64,000 nt of DNA, from positions 3,906,001 to 3,970,000 of the forward strand of contig JBCAMK010000001.1 of the NCBI GenBank assembly GCA_038503065.1, in the 5' to 3' direction. This document shows positions 23,201 through 34,649 of this stretch, in pieces (position 1 is the first letter of the stretch; each line of letters begins with the position of its first letter). A model generated the notes under the pieces. It searched no databases. It was not told the DNA's origin and worked only from the letters and a program-made list of their open reading frames with translations. The stretch is from Paragyromitra xinjiangensis (taxonomy: Eukaryota > Ascomycota > Pezizomycetes > Pezizales > Discinaceae). The position numbers and the translations under genes are program-made.

Positions 23201-26200
23201 CCCACAGCCATGGGTTTGTAAAGTGGAGGCTGTAGGATTTAACTTCTTTTTAATTTTCCCGACCTTCCCCCATCTGCTTGTCGGTTACCGGTGGGGCACC
23301 GGATGTACTTACCTGCAGATGTTGGAATTAAAGAGTTTTGAGAACCCAGGGGCCCGGGTTCTGCAACTGTGGTTGCACATTTATTGTGGATAGAGTAACA
23401 GTAACTTTCTCAGAGACGATCCTTTAGTGCTTTACTTTTATTGACATTTCGGATAGAGAAAAGTGGATTCGATATCCCCTCGCTTCATACAAAAAAGCAC
23501 TATGGAAAGTAAGCTGTGCATGGCCAATTGGCTGCACCCCGCAAGTGCTTATCACGGGGCGCGAGAGAGAAAACAGGAACTCAAACCCCTCGAACAAGGA
23601 GGCCGTGGTGAAGTCGTGATCTCATTTATCTCTAGGAGCAGAACAAACAAAAGAAGGTAGGTACAATACCGTCGCGCTGGTTTCGCCCCCGCTCCTTCCG
23701 TAGATCCATAGATCTGTTCGGGTTTAATAGTTTTCTTAGCTCGCAGATGTAGTAACCTTGCCCCGAGAGAACAATCCTGGGGGATAAAATCAAACCAAAC
23801 AATCTCTTTTCGGGGCATGTCCATGCCTTGCCCCGATGCAAACCAAGCCCTACGCGCCCTTCTTTACCAAAACGCGTTTGTTCCTCACGCAGAACGTGGC
23901 CAGGAATCGCGATACCCGGGCCAGCCTACAAGATACGGAAAGAGACAGGAAGCAGAGCCACGGAGCAAGCAGAAAAACAACAGAAATAAGCCTCAACAGA
24001 GAGAACCGGCTAACAACGAGCTCCACTCCTCGGGAGCGACCAAGTCGCCCCCGGCCTCTAGCATTGCAAAAGCAGTTTTTCCTACATACCATCGGGAAGA
24101 AATGTCAAACACAGTCGCATCTACAGCATCACCACCAACTCTTAAAAAAAACAACCATTAAACCGCGGAAGTCTAGTAAATGTATGGATGGGAACGGGAG
24201 CCGAACGGTAGATCTTCGTTCCAACATTTCGGCTATCTGCCTGTTCACGCTTAACCTAGCCCTAAAGATCCCATCGACTAATCCCTTGTGGAAATCGTAG
24301 CCGTCAGACCAATGATAGCTATGTGCTACAAACAATACCTTCCCTCCCTTCTGTAGTACTAAATTCCCTCCCTGCAATACCCAGACGATATCACGTTGTT
24401 TCGCACGTTTCTCCTCTGGCCAGTCAAGCAGACGCATAGGCCATGACTCCCATCAGATGATATTTCCACATATCAACAACGACACTATAATATCAGAAAT
24501 GATCAATAACAAAGAAACAACGTAGGCGCCTATGGGAGAACAGAGTGATTACTCGGAGATTTGATCAGAATCCTTAATATTTCCCGTCCGTTCGTTATTT
24601 CAACCAGGACCACAGTATACCGTACCACGGTAACTCCGACCTCAAGAAAAACGAAAGGTCACCAGCGGCTATCTGCAACATATCGTTCGAAACGGGACCA
24701 TTACGGAAGAACCTCGTCCCAAAGCAAAAAAAGCTCATCAATAGAAATAAGAAAAAACTCCTAAATAACGCTAAAGAAATATGAGGGAAGTTTGAAGTTA
24801 GGGTTCCATATAACAGGATGGAAGAAAAAAACTCAACCTGGGGCAAAGCGAGGATCTATTATCCCAATCTACTATTTTCCCCAGAAACGGGGTTGTGCCT
24901 AATCCAGACAACCAGAAAAAGCCTGTTATTCTTAGTACAAAGCCGAATCTGTACGTGAGCAAAAAAGAGAGAGAGGGAGAGGGAGCCAAGACAACAGAAT
25001 CCACGAAGTAGACAGCCACTTTCCACCCTAGACAATCTTACCTCACCTCACATCAAACTCACGGTCCTCCTCCTGATCTTCGTCCAAACGCCTACACAAA
25101 AAAGAGCTGAACAGCATGAAAGGCCCCCAAAAAGTCAATGACGTTTCCTCCTCGCCGATCCTCACCCCAAAAACCGTTTGTGCCCCGAGGCCAAACTTCA
25201 CGACCCATGGTCCATCAAGACCTCTCCTGCCCCCTCCCCGCCTTAGAACCCGCTCACATCCACTCACACCAAATCATTCGTGAAGTAAAGAAAAAAAGCA
25301 AATACATATGGGAATGCATGCATGTAAAACAAGATCCAAGAAATACCGTCGAAATCGAAGAAACCCGTAAAGTAGCGGCATATTAAACCGACGATCTCGA
25401 AGCCCCCAGAGAACACCCTCGAAAAACAACATGTGTCCCATCATCCACCACCACCACCACCACCATCATTACTTGTAGCTTAGTGAAGGGAAGGGAGGGA
25501 AAAAAAAAAAGTAAAGTAAACTTAATCCCCAACCTTTGACATTGCACCGCCCCCGCGTCATGTTCGTTGGACCACGCGAGCCCAGTTCGTTCGTGCCGAT
25601 GGCCCACAGCTTGCTTCACTCCTTTGAACGAACGAGAGCAACGGGAGAAAGCGTGCTGCTGCTGGATGCTGTTCGGTTGGGTTGAGTGGGTCCAACATCG
25701 AGAGGGGTTGATAAGCTCGCCTTTGCCTTGCTCGCTTCTTGTTGGACCACCTTATCGTAACACGACAGGAATCATCAAGTGCCAAGCCCATAGGAAAGGA
25801 AAGGTGAAAAGGAAAACGCACGAAGAACGTGCCCAAACCCACTGGTGAGGATCAGTAATCAATAAAAAGCAACAACTTGGAAGAAGTTCGAAGAAGACAC
25901 CTCACAAGGCTGTGTCTCGATCTTGAAGCAAATCAATCAAAATGAATGAAGTATTTCACAATATATTGCGCATGAGACGTGATTGTTTGGTAAAATATTG
26001 TTTTCCTCTTGGAATTGTTTTTTTTTGTAAATAGCCGCAAGTAATTTTTAGCTCTCTCCTTTCTGCACCGCCCGAAAAAGTGAACAAAAGACCGCACGAA
26101 CGCCAGCTCCAAATCCAGACGCCGCTACATGCAAATGGTAATGAAGAATCTCTGAAAAAAAACCGTAAAGAAAAACCAAAACATAGAAAATAACATAGGA

Positions 26201-26869
26201 AAAAAAAAATGACAAACGAAAAGTAAGTAATACAAGGCCTTTTTTCAAATATAGACCTGAAAGTTCTGGCAAGGAAGAGAAGAGAACATGTAAACCCCAT
26301 CTTCCAATATCCATTACTTAACCCCAAAGCGCCAAGATAAACGCCCATGTACCTCTGGCGGCGGTATCGTGGCGTTAATCGGATAGTTTCCAATCCGTGC
26401 TTCCGCCAAAAAAACCCACAAAAACAGAATCCCCTCTTCTCGTGATTCCCGCCCCTGAAAGATCCCAAATGTTTCCATCTCACTGTTCGCCGTATCTCCC
26501 GGATAAAAAAACAAAGCACGCCCAGATGCGCCGTAAGTACAATGCAATGAACAAAAAAAAAGTTCCCCGTTATAGTGATGCAAATGCTGGAAAGAAAGTA
26601 AAGGAAAAAAAAAAAAAACCAATGAGACCGTACGCTTTTTATAAAAGTACAAGAGATGCTTTTTCCGTTTTCTTCGAGGTGTATTAACGTGCGAAGCTAG
26701 TTATTCGTGGGGAGAGTTTGTGATGGTGCGTATTCTCATGCGTAGAAGGCAGGTCGTAGAAAACGGAAAAAACAACCGCTAGATGAGTGAGGTGCATGAA
26801 CAGCAATAAGATTCGTCGACTATTCGTGGTCGCATGAACGGCATGTCGAGAATATCGGGAAGGCTGGAT
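20226..26869. other. Largely non-coding region between NHP2 and the RGS gene
   Basis: The first 150 bases are the T-rich NHP2 3' end. On the minus strand at 20359-20880 two neighbouring reading stretches share one frame but are split by three stop codons within about 30 nt; they may be a decayed gene (see findings). From about 24.5 to 26.7 kb the sequence becomes rich in A runs and in purine/pyrimidine tracts, including a CCA repeat at about 25446-25468; the end of this stretch is the 3' side of the RGS gene. No other frame has protein-like features. Confidence 0.3.
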
Positions 26870-28000
26870 CTAAAAAGTGCCGTGCTCCCCCAAAATTTGT
26901 GGCCCCTTCTTCTTGGTCCACCCGAACTGCTTTCCCAAATTTCCCGTCATCTGAGCCATCTTCTTCCAGCTCTTCTCAGCCTTGTCAACAGTCCTGCCAT
27001 GCTTTGGCGAGCTGGTAGCCGAGTACGAGTGAGGAAGCATGGCTTCAGATGTTGGAGGGGTAGTGGGAGGAGTCATCGGGGTTCCATAGTTCGAAGGCGT
27101 TGGTGATGAGGTACCAGAGTCTTCCATCATCATCAAGCTATCTCCACTTCCAGTGGATCCCCACGAACTCGGCCCCATGTTGGCCGAGTGCCTGTGCCAT
27201 CCCAAGCTCACGCTGAAGGGAGAAGAGGCTCTTTGGCTGTGACGCGAGGATCCAGTGGAATAAGAGTTCGACACGAAGTCCAACATTGGAGGAGGCGAGT
27301 TAGAATCCCTTTTTCTCTGCAACATCCGTTCATCGAGGCTTCCACGCATGTACAAGTTCTCATCAGAGTTCTGAGCACCCCAGGGACACATCCTCCCACA
27401 AGCAGCCTGCTGTTGGCAATCACTAATGAATGGCATGAGGACGCTCTCCTGCATCAGTTCATAGACGATGTTTACTGCTGAGTCGAGTGATTCTGGGGGT
27501 GGAGGTGTTCGGTGGTTTGGGATCGACAAAATGTGGTTGCGGATGGTGCACGGTAAGTTCACTTCTCGAGGCCCATTGGGCACAATGTAAGCATCCAGTA
27601 ACCTCTGCCACAGCATTCGCACGAAAGCACATCCTTCGTTATCAGGTGTTGGGGGAGCCTCGTTGCTAGTTATCGAATTGAAGTGTTTCCTGTAGCGTCC
27701 AGCATCCATTGTAAATTCCAAAGTCTCCAGACAGTGGTTTTGTGAAAGGTAGGCCATGAACGCGCTCAATGTGTACGGGGCAGGTGCAGTGTTGGATAAA
27801 ACTTCAGACAATGATGGTCGCTTCACACAGTATGGGCCTTGGACATAAGCCGAGCCCGGACGATTGCTGCAACTGCTGGACATTCGTTCATCATCTGTGT
27901 CAGGTTCTGGTGAAGGGGTAGTTCTGTTGGCAGGTGAAGTTTCGCGAGAGGAGAGGGAAAGGTTCAATGAAGGCGGACGTCGTGATCGTCGACCAGACAT
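26870..28000 (-). CDS. RGS-domain protein (regulator of G-protein signalling)
   Basis: A single uninterrupted 376-codon frame. Residues about 62-200 read as a fungal RGS domain: RPSLSEVLSNTAPAPYTLSA, MAYLSQNHCLETLEFTMDA, a long variable loop (NEAPPTPDNEG), and the closing helix AVNIVYELMQESVLMPFISD. RGS proteins speed GTP hydrolysis on G-alpha subunits and so damp heterotrimeric G-protein signalling at the membrane. The size and order resemble the small RgsB-type proteins of Aspergillus, but I do not assign a symbol. The tail (about 230-376) is Ser/Pro/Thr-rich and likely disordered and phosphorylated, ending in a basic WKKMAQMTGNLGKQFGWTKKK segment that could contact membrane. The start was chosen at the first Met of the frame, MSGRRSRR. 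Confidence 0.88.
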   Translation of the reverse strand: MSGRRSRRPPSLNLSLSSRETSPANRTTPSPEPDTDDERMSSSCSNRPGSAYVQGPYCVKRPSLSEVLSNTAPAPYTLSAFMAYLSQNHCLETLEFTMDAGRYRKHFNSITSNEAPPTPDNEGCAFVRMLWQRLLDAYIVPNGPREVNLPCTIRNHILSIPNHRTPPPPESLDSAVNIVYELMQESVLMPFISDCQQQAACGRMCPWGAQNSDENLYMRGSLDERMLQRKRDSNSPPPMLDFVSNSYSTGSSRHSQRASSPFSVSLGWHRHSANMGPSSWGSTGSGDSLMMMEDSGTSSPTPSNYGTPMTPPTTPPTSEAMLPHSYSATSSPKHGRTVDKAEKSWKKMAQMTGNLGKQFGWTKKKGPQILGEHGTF

Positions 28001-31000
28001 GTTGAGAAAGGGTTTTGAGGGAAAGAACGGTTGGAATTAGAACACTATTAATGTAATGAGATCCACCACCGAGTCGAAACGAAAGACAGTGGTAGAAGTG
28101 GTGGCTGGAAGTAGTATATTTTTATGGTGGGGTGTGGGCGATCGAGTCAAGGTGTGAAATGTATGGAAGACAGATTGAGAGACGTGGGGAGAGTGCGCTA
28201 AATACAAGTGTTAGAGAAAGGCATCGGAGAATGTCATTCGGAAGCCCACCTTGCACAGCGGGTGTTGTGATAGATAAAGGGGGGGTGGGAGGAGGATGTA
28301 GTAATATGTACGAGGGAAGGACTGGGGGGGAGGGTTGAAGGAGGCGTGTGTGAGCGAATGTGTGGGTGGAGTGTCTGTGTCCGGCTGGTGGATTGTCTTG
28401 TCTGTCTGAGGGGAGCGGAGCTTGATGAATAATAATGAATTGCCAGTGATGATGATGCCTGTTTACGCTACTGTATTGCTTCCTCCTCCCTGTTGGGCAG
28501 AAGCAGAATCTGCAGCAGCACCTGGCCAGAAATAATTATGTGGGCGGAGACTAAAAAAGATTCCTGGGAACAAGATAGATCTCTTCTTTCTTTTCCTCCC
28601 TCGATGATGAAAATCACCGAGAGTGCGTCTTCCCGAACGTCTGCCCCTGGATGACCCACTGAGTAAAATAGATCAAATAGATAGATGAATTGAAAAAGAA
28701 GCTGCAACAAGTACTATCGGCAGGCTGCGAGTTTTTCGGAAGGCAGCATCAACAGCAAAAAAATTAAATAAAGAACTGGGCTTGAACTGGGCTTGAACTG
28801 ATACGACAACCGCCTTTTTTTAATTCCAGGAAGGTAGACAGAAGTATCGAGGAAGGGGCAATGGAAGAAAGAGAAGCAGCAACGGCAAAGCAGCAAAAAC
28901 AAATTGGAATGGTGGGCTCAAGCTGCCCTAAACAGCCTCCGACGGTGGCAACGAACAGGAAAAACGTAGGGACGCTAGGTAATTCGCGTGGTGTGTGTGA
29001 GAAAGAGTGCGTGTGTGAGTGCGTGAGCGAAAGAGTGGGTTGAGACCGTCTGGCATGCTGATGACTGGCTGAGTATGATGGGGCATGGCACGGAGGAGGG
29101 GCTTGTCCTCTGTGAGCGAGCGAGCGTGCAGATTGGGGTCTGGACGCATGTATATGATCTTGGTACGAAGTGCGACACGAACCTTGACCATCCTTGCCTG
29201 TGATTCGGGGACGACGAGTGGTGGATTGGTGATTATGGATGTGGTTAGCTGCGGTAAACAACGCCGCTATGGTGAAGGCAGTAAAGACCGTCGCGGTGAG
29301 ACGGTACAGAACCTGGATTGACCTGATCGTTTTGGGGTTGGTGCCTTTGCAAGGCCTGGGGAGGTATCGCTGACGGGGGCTGGCCGTTGTCCGTCAATTG
29401 GCCTAATCCAAAACAGCTCCCAAGCGCCGTTACACGAGTTGTCTGATCTCGACGAGAAAGACGTCGGAAATCGCCAGATGGTGGTCTGCCCTTGATGGGA
29501 AAAAGTCACGCCGCAAACGGGAAAAACCGTTCTGCAAAGAATCTTGGACTAGATATACATTGGCAAAATGGGAGAATTGATAAATAAAAACCCAGAATTC
29601 ACCCCTCTGGAGTCACGCCCCCTCCCCAGTCGAGTCAAGGACTCGAAAAAGGTTACCTGCATCAGTGGGCTTTTTCGCGATACGTGGGCAACCCGCGAAG
29701 GAGAGAAGACCGACTCGAGATGAATAATTAAGCGCAAACTCCCTAGACTGCTGTGGATACCGTCGAAAGTGGAGATAGCTGTGGAGTCCACTTTACCAGC
29801 TAGACAGGGTCCGGGAATCTAGCCTCCCGAGTTGGACACAAATTTAGTCTAGTCCTACACTTCGTGAACGGTAATTTCTCCCCCTTCCCTCCTCTCAACT
29901 CTAAAGCGTGGTCGATGGGCTTTCCCGCTTCTCTTCGGTTGGCCCCCCGTACCCGTATCGCGCTTCAACCTCAATGCTTCACAGAGAAGACTCAAAGAAA
30001 TTCAGGAACTCGAGGTCCCGGTGAGAATGATCATCACGCGAAGTCAGCGTCTTACCACGGTTTCACCAGTGGCTGGTGAACGAGCACTCGTCGTTTTCTA
30101 CCTTGGTGATTACTCTATGGATGCGGTGCGTCTGCATAAGTCTCACAGTCCATGCTGCACGTGTTGTGAAGGACAGGGGCATCATCATCACCCCTGTAAT
30201 ACTGTGCTGCCGCAAGAAGAGGGGAAAAAAAATTATGATGTGCTGATGTGATGTGATAGGAGGGAACCGAAAAACTGAGGAAGACGTGAGAAGCCGGCAT
30301 GGAAGCATGTTCTGGGGGGAGGATAACCCCATGAAAGGCTAAAATCCCCTTTCAGGCATTCAACTAACCGCTCGCGAACTGGGCCAAGCCGTAGAGACAG
30401 GGGCGGCCAAAAAGCGGAGAGGGAAAGGAACAAGAGGTTTTTACAGGGGCCTAAAACGTGAGCTGACTTGGACCGAGAAGTTTAGTTCCTATCGGGCGAC
30501 CACTCAAAACGTGAACGACGTCAGGTTGTTGGTTCCGCAGCCATCCATGGATGATGCCGGTGTCGAAACCCCCTGGGGCGAATCATCGTGTCGGTCAACC
30601 CTCCGGTTCGAGAAAACCGTCCTTTGATAAAGTCGGAGCGTAGGGTCACTTTTGGCACTTGCCCGTCTTCGGATGAGACTGCCAATCGACGTTAGATGGT
30701 GTCTTGACCAATTACGCAACCAGTCCGCCGAATCCATCGCCCTTCGAAAATTCCTTCCAGAAGGCGCAGATCATTCGTCCGCTTTTCCTTGGCAGGGACT
30801 AACTAACTTTCGCCGCTTGCCCAGCCGTCATTCGTCCGTCATACGAGCTCAACACCAGAGTCAAAACAACAGCACGTGCATCGCGAGACCTTCTGGAATC
30901 GTCATTTCTTTGTTCACCCAAATCATAGCCACGAAACACTAAATATACCACGTGTCCATGTGGTGAGATGCATGCCACAGAATACCTCAGATCTTCCTCA

Positions 31001-31099
31001 ATTAAACTTTCCAATCTTTCGTACCTTTCTCTCATCTCGGTACACCGAGTAAGCCCTAGAAAAAAAATACATGTATCCAAACAATAACTTCAAAACGCC
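28001..31099. other. Long upstream region of the RGS gene and spacer to the RUS gene
   Basis: No supported gene in 3.1 kb. The part nearest the RGS start (28001-28140) has a TATA-like stretch on the minus strand (28117-28125). An 11-bp tandem unit CTGGGCTTGAA occurs twice and a fraction at about 28776-28800. A GT-rich tract lies at 28988-29038 (GTGTGTGAG repeats). Signalling genes in fungi often carry long 5' leaders, which would fit this spacing; that is inference. The end of the region includes the RUS 3' flank. Confidence 0.3.
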
Positions 31100-33466
31100 T
31101 CAGATAGTCTTTTTTGCCTCCCCAAATCTAATTTCAGCCCTGTCTCTCCCTGCGCCGATGATCTCCACCGAGCATATGCCAACTCGATACCCAGGCTTTG
31201 TCTCCAGAGCTGCCGTACCCAGGTCCCAACCCACTCCCCTCAGCCGTTCAACTGTGTTCCTGAAGGACATGCCTAGATCGTGCAAAGTCGTTTCCAAGAT
31301 CTTCACCAGCGCCTCCTCTGACAGTTGTTCCGGCGTTTGCAATTTGCCATCACGTTTTACCCTCGTTTGCCGGTGGCGAATCTCTTTAGCCACAAAGAGG
31401 GCGTGTACCCAAGCCTTCAATTGTTCTTCCGGCGTAATACCATCCCTAAGACAAATCGTGACCCACTGCTTCCGTGAATCGTACCATAGCAAATGCTTCT
31501 CGTTCTGGAAAATATTTGCGACATCACTGATGCTGATACCGTGGCCCAAAGCCGGAGTTTTCATTCCTCCGCCGTTAAGAGACTTGACTAGCTCTGTGAA
31601 ACTGACACCGATTCTCGCGTATCCGAGGATTTCCGAACATCGCCATCGGAGTACGCCATCTTTCTCGAATATCCGCTCAAGCTTCGCAGCCTGCGTTGGC
31701 GTGACTATCGTGCCACTCTCGCTAAGCGACGAGAACACGATATTCGCTCGCTGGCGGTTCAGCGTTCGAAGCGCGACAGAGGTGACTGCTTTGAAGTTGG
31801 TGCCTAGATGTATCGCCAGGAGAAGCGTTAAGGATATCCATGTCGCCCACGTGGAAGTGATGTGCGATACGACGAAGCTCCCAACCTTTTTGAGCCGCGA
31901 AGCTTACCATCAGCATCATCCCTCGATCACGTCTCAGGTAAACGGGTCCTCTTGCGGCTCTTCCACCCACACGAGGAAGAAGCAAGAAAAAAAAGAAAAA
32001 AGAATCATGCAGGGAACGAAAAAGCAAAACACCGGTCATCCCTTCCGGAAGCGCGGGAAGTACCATAACAAACAAAAAGACGTAAATGAGAATCTCGAGC
32101 TGAAACGAAAAGCACGCAACTCACCAACATTCCCATCAACCCAATCACAGTTTCCTGACTCGAATCCTAAAATAAAGGGGAGGGCTCATCTCAGCACAAT
32201 CCTACTACGCCTGCACATACTACGCCGCAAGTACCTACCTTCGCGTTCAACTCCCCAACGTTTCCCGATCTTGCAAAGTGAACGGATAGGCTCGCTTTGG
32301 AGCCGCCTCCCGCCACACCGCACGCCGCACGCAACGACCCGGAGAGACATAGCATGGTGGTTTTAATAGGCCGGGGAAACGCTGGTGACAAACAATCCAA
32401 AATCATGGCTGAGTCGTTGAATACGTCCGCGGCCAGGCGGTACTTCTTACATTCCGCCTCCAAGGCAATCCCGAATCGGTACGCAAACATAATGGTAGCG
32501 AGGCGGCTCACACTGTCTGTATAGCCCCCCCAAGAAAGAAAATTCGTCACCACTGTCCTCCGCCCGTAACGAAATGGATAAATGAACCCGTCGGGATACA
32601 AATCTTACCTTGAATAATTGTAAGCAAGAGCGCGGCTGTCGCGGAGGCATTGGCATCTCTTTGAGCACGGTTGATGTTAGTACTCAAACAAGCTCAAAGC
32701 AACCCCGTTCGGTTTATTGCCAATAATGGTATAACTACCCGACTCCGAATCCTAATTAATGTTTACAAGAAGGTCAATAAGAGATGTTCCAGAAATTCTG
32801 CTCCGAAACCCGCTTGAGGAGGCTCGAACCCTGAAGAACAGCACGGGATGTCAGGAGACCAGCTATAGACGAGGAAAATGCTTGCAATGAGTCCTTTAGC
32901 GGTGTACGCGGCATTCAATTAATTGACGATGAAGCTTTAACGGTTCCAGTGGGGTCTCACGTAGATTTGATATCTAAGTCAGGGTTAAAAGGTCACGGTT
33001 AGCGGTTTTTTTCTTCCCAAGCTAGATACATTCAATTCTTGAAATGAGATAAGCTTTAGAGTACATCAATGTGGGGCATGCGGAGAACACAATCGGCTCC
33101 ACCAAGGGATTTCCTTTGCAGCTCCTAGGAAAGAGAGATAGTGAAAACAAACAAACCCAACATAGTCATCCGTAACACTAGCTGGAAATCCTGCTGGCAG
33201 GAAAACATTGAGGATTCTCTGAGCATAAGGCACATTGTTCTCCGGCACCTGTGCCATTTCCGTCAGCGGGCCAAAGCTCCCAGTTCCGGTCCTGAAGCCC
33301 AGGAGATACGACGGATCCCTCCGACGGAGGGATCGTCGGCCGAGAACGGAGCGGAACTCACAACAACGTTGATTCGTCCACCGTTCGGGGCTTCGGTGAT
33401 GATAGCTGTGATATTTCCGGATTCGTCACGCTCAACGAGCTCGAGACCGTGAGAAACGCGATCCAT
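31100..33466 (-). CDS. RUS/DUF647 family protein, nine exons with two micro-exons
   Basis: I model nine exons: 33466-33326, 33248-33157, 32973-32961, 32893-32830, 32751-32739, 32658-32609, 32516-32239, 32166-32125 and 31885-31100. All junctions are GT-AG and the sum closes at 492 residues. Exons 3 and 5 are only 13 nt, yet restore the family-conserved order: YQIY before DSLQAFSSSIAGLLTSRAV, and GFGVGD before ANASATAALLLTIIQDS. The core LAADVFNDSAMILDCLSPAFP and GSKASLSVHFARSGNVGELNAK are hallmark RUS (DUF647) sequence. Plant RUS1/RUS2 act in UV-B response and vitamin B6-related development; the animal homologue is RUSF1. The molecular function is unknown and the fungal role is not established. 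Several hydrophobic helices suggest a membrane or organelle protein. The first intron (77 nt) has an unusual GTCGGA donor and is the least certain junction. Confidence 0.85.
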
Positions 33467-34266
33467 AGTAAGGGTTTTTCGTGTGCGATGGTGACGTTGG
33501 AAGGAGGTTCCACTACGTGTTGTGTATTTCTTTCGCTAGGTGGTCACGACGGAGATGGTTTAGCCGTCCTGCGTGTCGCGATGGCAGCACATGCACGCAC
33601 GGACCAAGGGCTCGGTCTAGGCCAATGGTGGAACCTTCACCCACATCTTCCTCACATGTCAATCGTGCTCCGACGTCAGTGTGTTTATCATGATGGACGA
33701 GGGGCCGATAGGGGCGTGTTCATAGATAGCTAAAATAAGACCCGTTGTACTCTCTTATCTCCAGCCTACAAGTTATGGTCTCAGTCGTAGTCTGAATAAG
33801 CTTGAATTCTCCCATTGGCTTTTTTTTCGGTCTGGTATACAGTGTACGATAAGAAGAACCCAAGAAAAACCTGCTGATCCCAGCGACCCTAACTATTGTA
33901 ACAAAAGAAAGAAAAAGAACATACCCAGAGACGCTAGGAGAAAGCCAAAAAAGAAAGTCCACAATCAAACGCGCCAGAAACCCGAGATTTTTGTGTATAT
34001 CCCCCACCACCAGAAGAAAAGAAAAAGAGAAAGTACCGAAAGGAAAGAAGTATTATCCCCGTTTTCAATCGTAAAAATTAACTTCCACACGGACTTGTCC
34101 GAAGAGAGTCATAGCCTCCGACAACCCCTCCTTCACCCAATCGAGACCATCCCAGCTATTTTCGACCCGACGTGAACCCGTATAAGAAATTTTTTTAGTG
34201 CCCCATGTCGTCTTGATATCATACATTCACTTTTAGGATGTTTCGGATTGTTCAGAGTGTAGCGGT
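33467..34266. other. Intergenic region between RUS and KGD4
   Basis: About 800 bases containing the RUS upstream region and the KGD4 3' flank (both genes on the minus strand). No frame has recognisable features. The part at 33830-34060 is A/G-rich (AAGAAAGAAAAAGAAC-type tracts), that is, pyrimidine-rich on the transcribed strand, as in fungal promoters. Confidence 0.3.
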
Positions 34267-34649
34267 TTAAGCGAAAGCACCACCACTCTCGATGACGTCC
34301 ATCTCCTCCTTGCTCAACGTGAGTCTCCAGAAGCGCGTGGGGAGGTCGTTACGGTCGAAGACTTGGTTAGACGCTGGCTCGATGCTGGAGGAAGTGTTGG
34401 TCTTGTAGGCCAAGGGACCATGTTGCTGGGCTTTCTGACGGTACTCGGCGAACGAGGTTGGGAGGGACTTGCTTGGTGCTGCGGGGTGGGGACGAGGGCT
34501 GTGGTCAATTGATGCTGGAGGTGGGGTTAGTATGTGGCTGACAGAAAGCTTGGTTTATGGTACTAACCTGGAATTGACCTCCTGCCTAGGAAATGGATCA
34601 TGGGAGTGCGGCCGGCGGAGGAGGCACGCAGGACTCTTGTAGCGTTCAT
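34267..34649 (-). CDS. KGD4: Kgd4/Ymr31-type subunit of 2-oxoglutarate dehydrogenase (MRPS36-like)
   Basis: Two short exons, 34649-34568 and 34514-34267, are joined over a 53-nt intron (GTTAGT donor, CATACTAAC branch site, CCTCCAG acceptor), giving 109 residues. The first exon encodes a basic presequence-like start (MNATRVLRASSAGRTPM) and the motif RTPMIHFLGRRS. The C-terminus LPTRFWRLTLSKEEMDVIESGGAF matches the conserved end of Ymr31/Kgd4. That protein was first listed as a mitochondrial small-ribosomal subunit and later shown to tether the E3 subunit to the E1-E2 core of 2-oxoglutarate dehydrogenase in the mitochondrial matrix. The ORFs visible without splicing hide this gene because exon 1 is only 82 nt. 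Confidence 0.85.

Noticed and set aside
23463..24300. Several overlapping plus-strand frames (65-154 codons)
   Set aside because: Frames are low-complexity, overlap each other in different registers and show no splice logic or family signature.
31071..32366. 431-codon plus-strand frame
   Set aside because: It runs antisense through several exons and introns of the RUS gene, which is supported by strong family matches.
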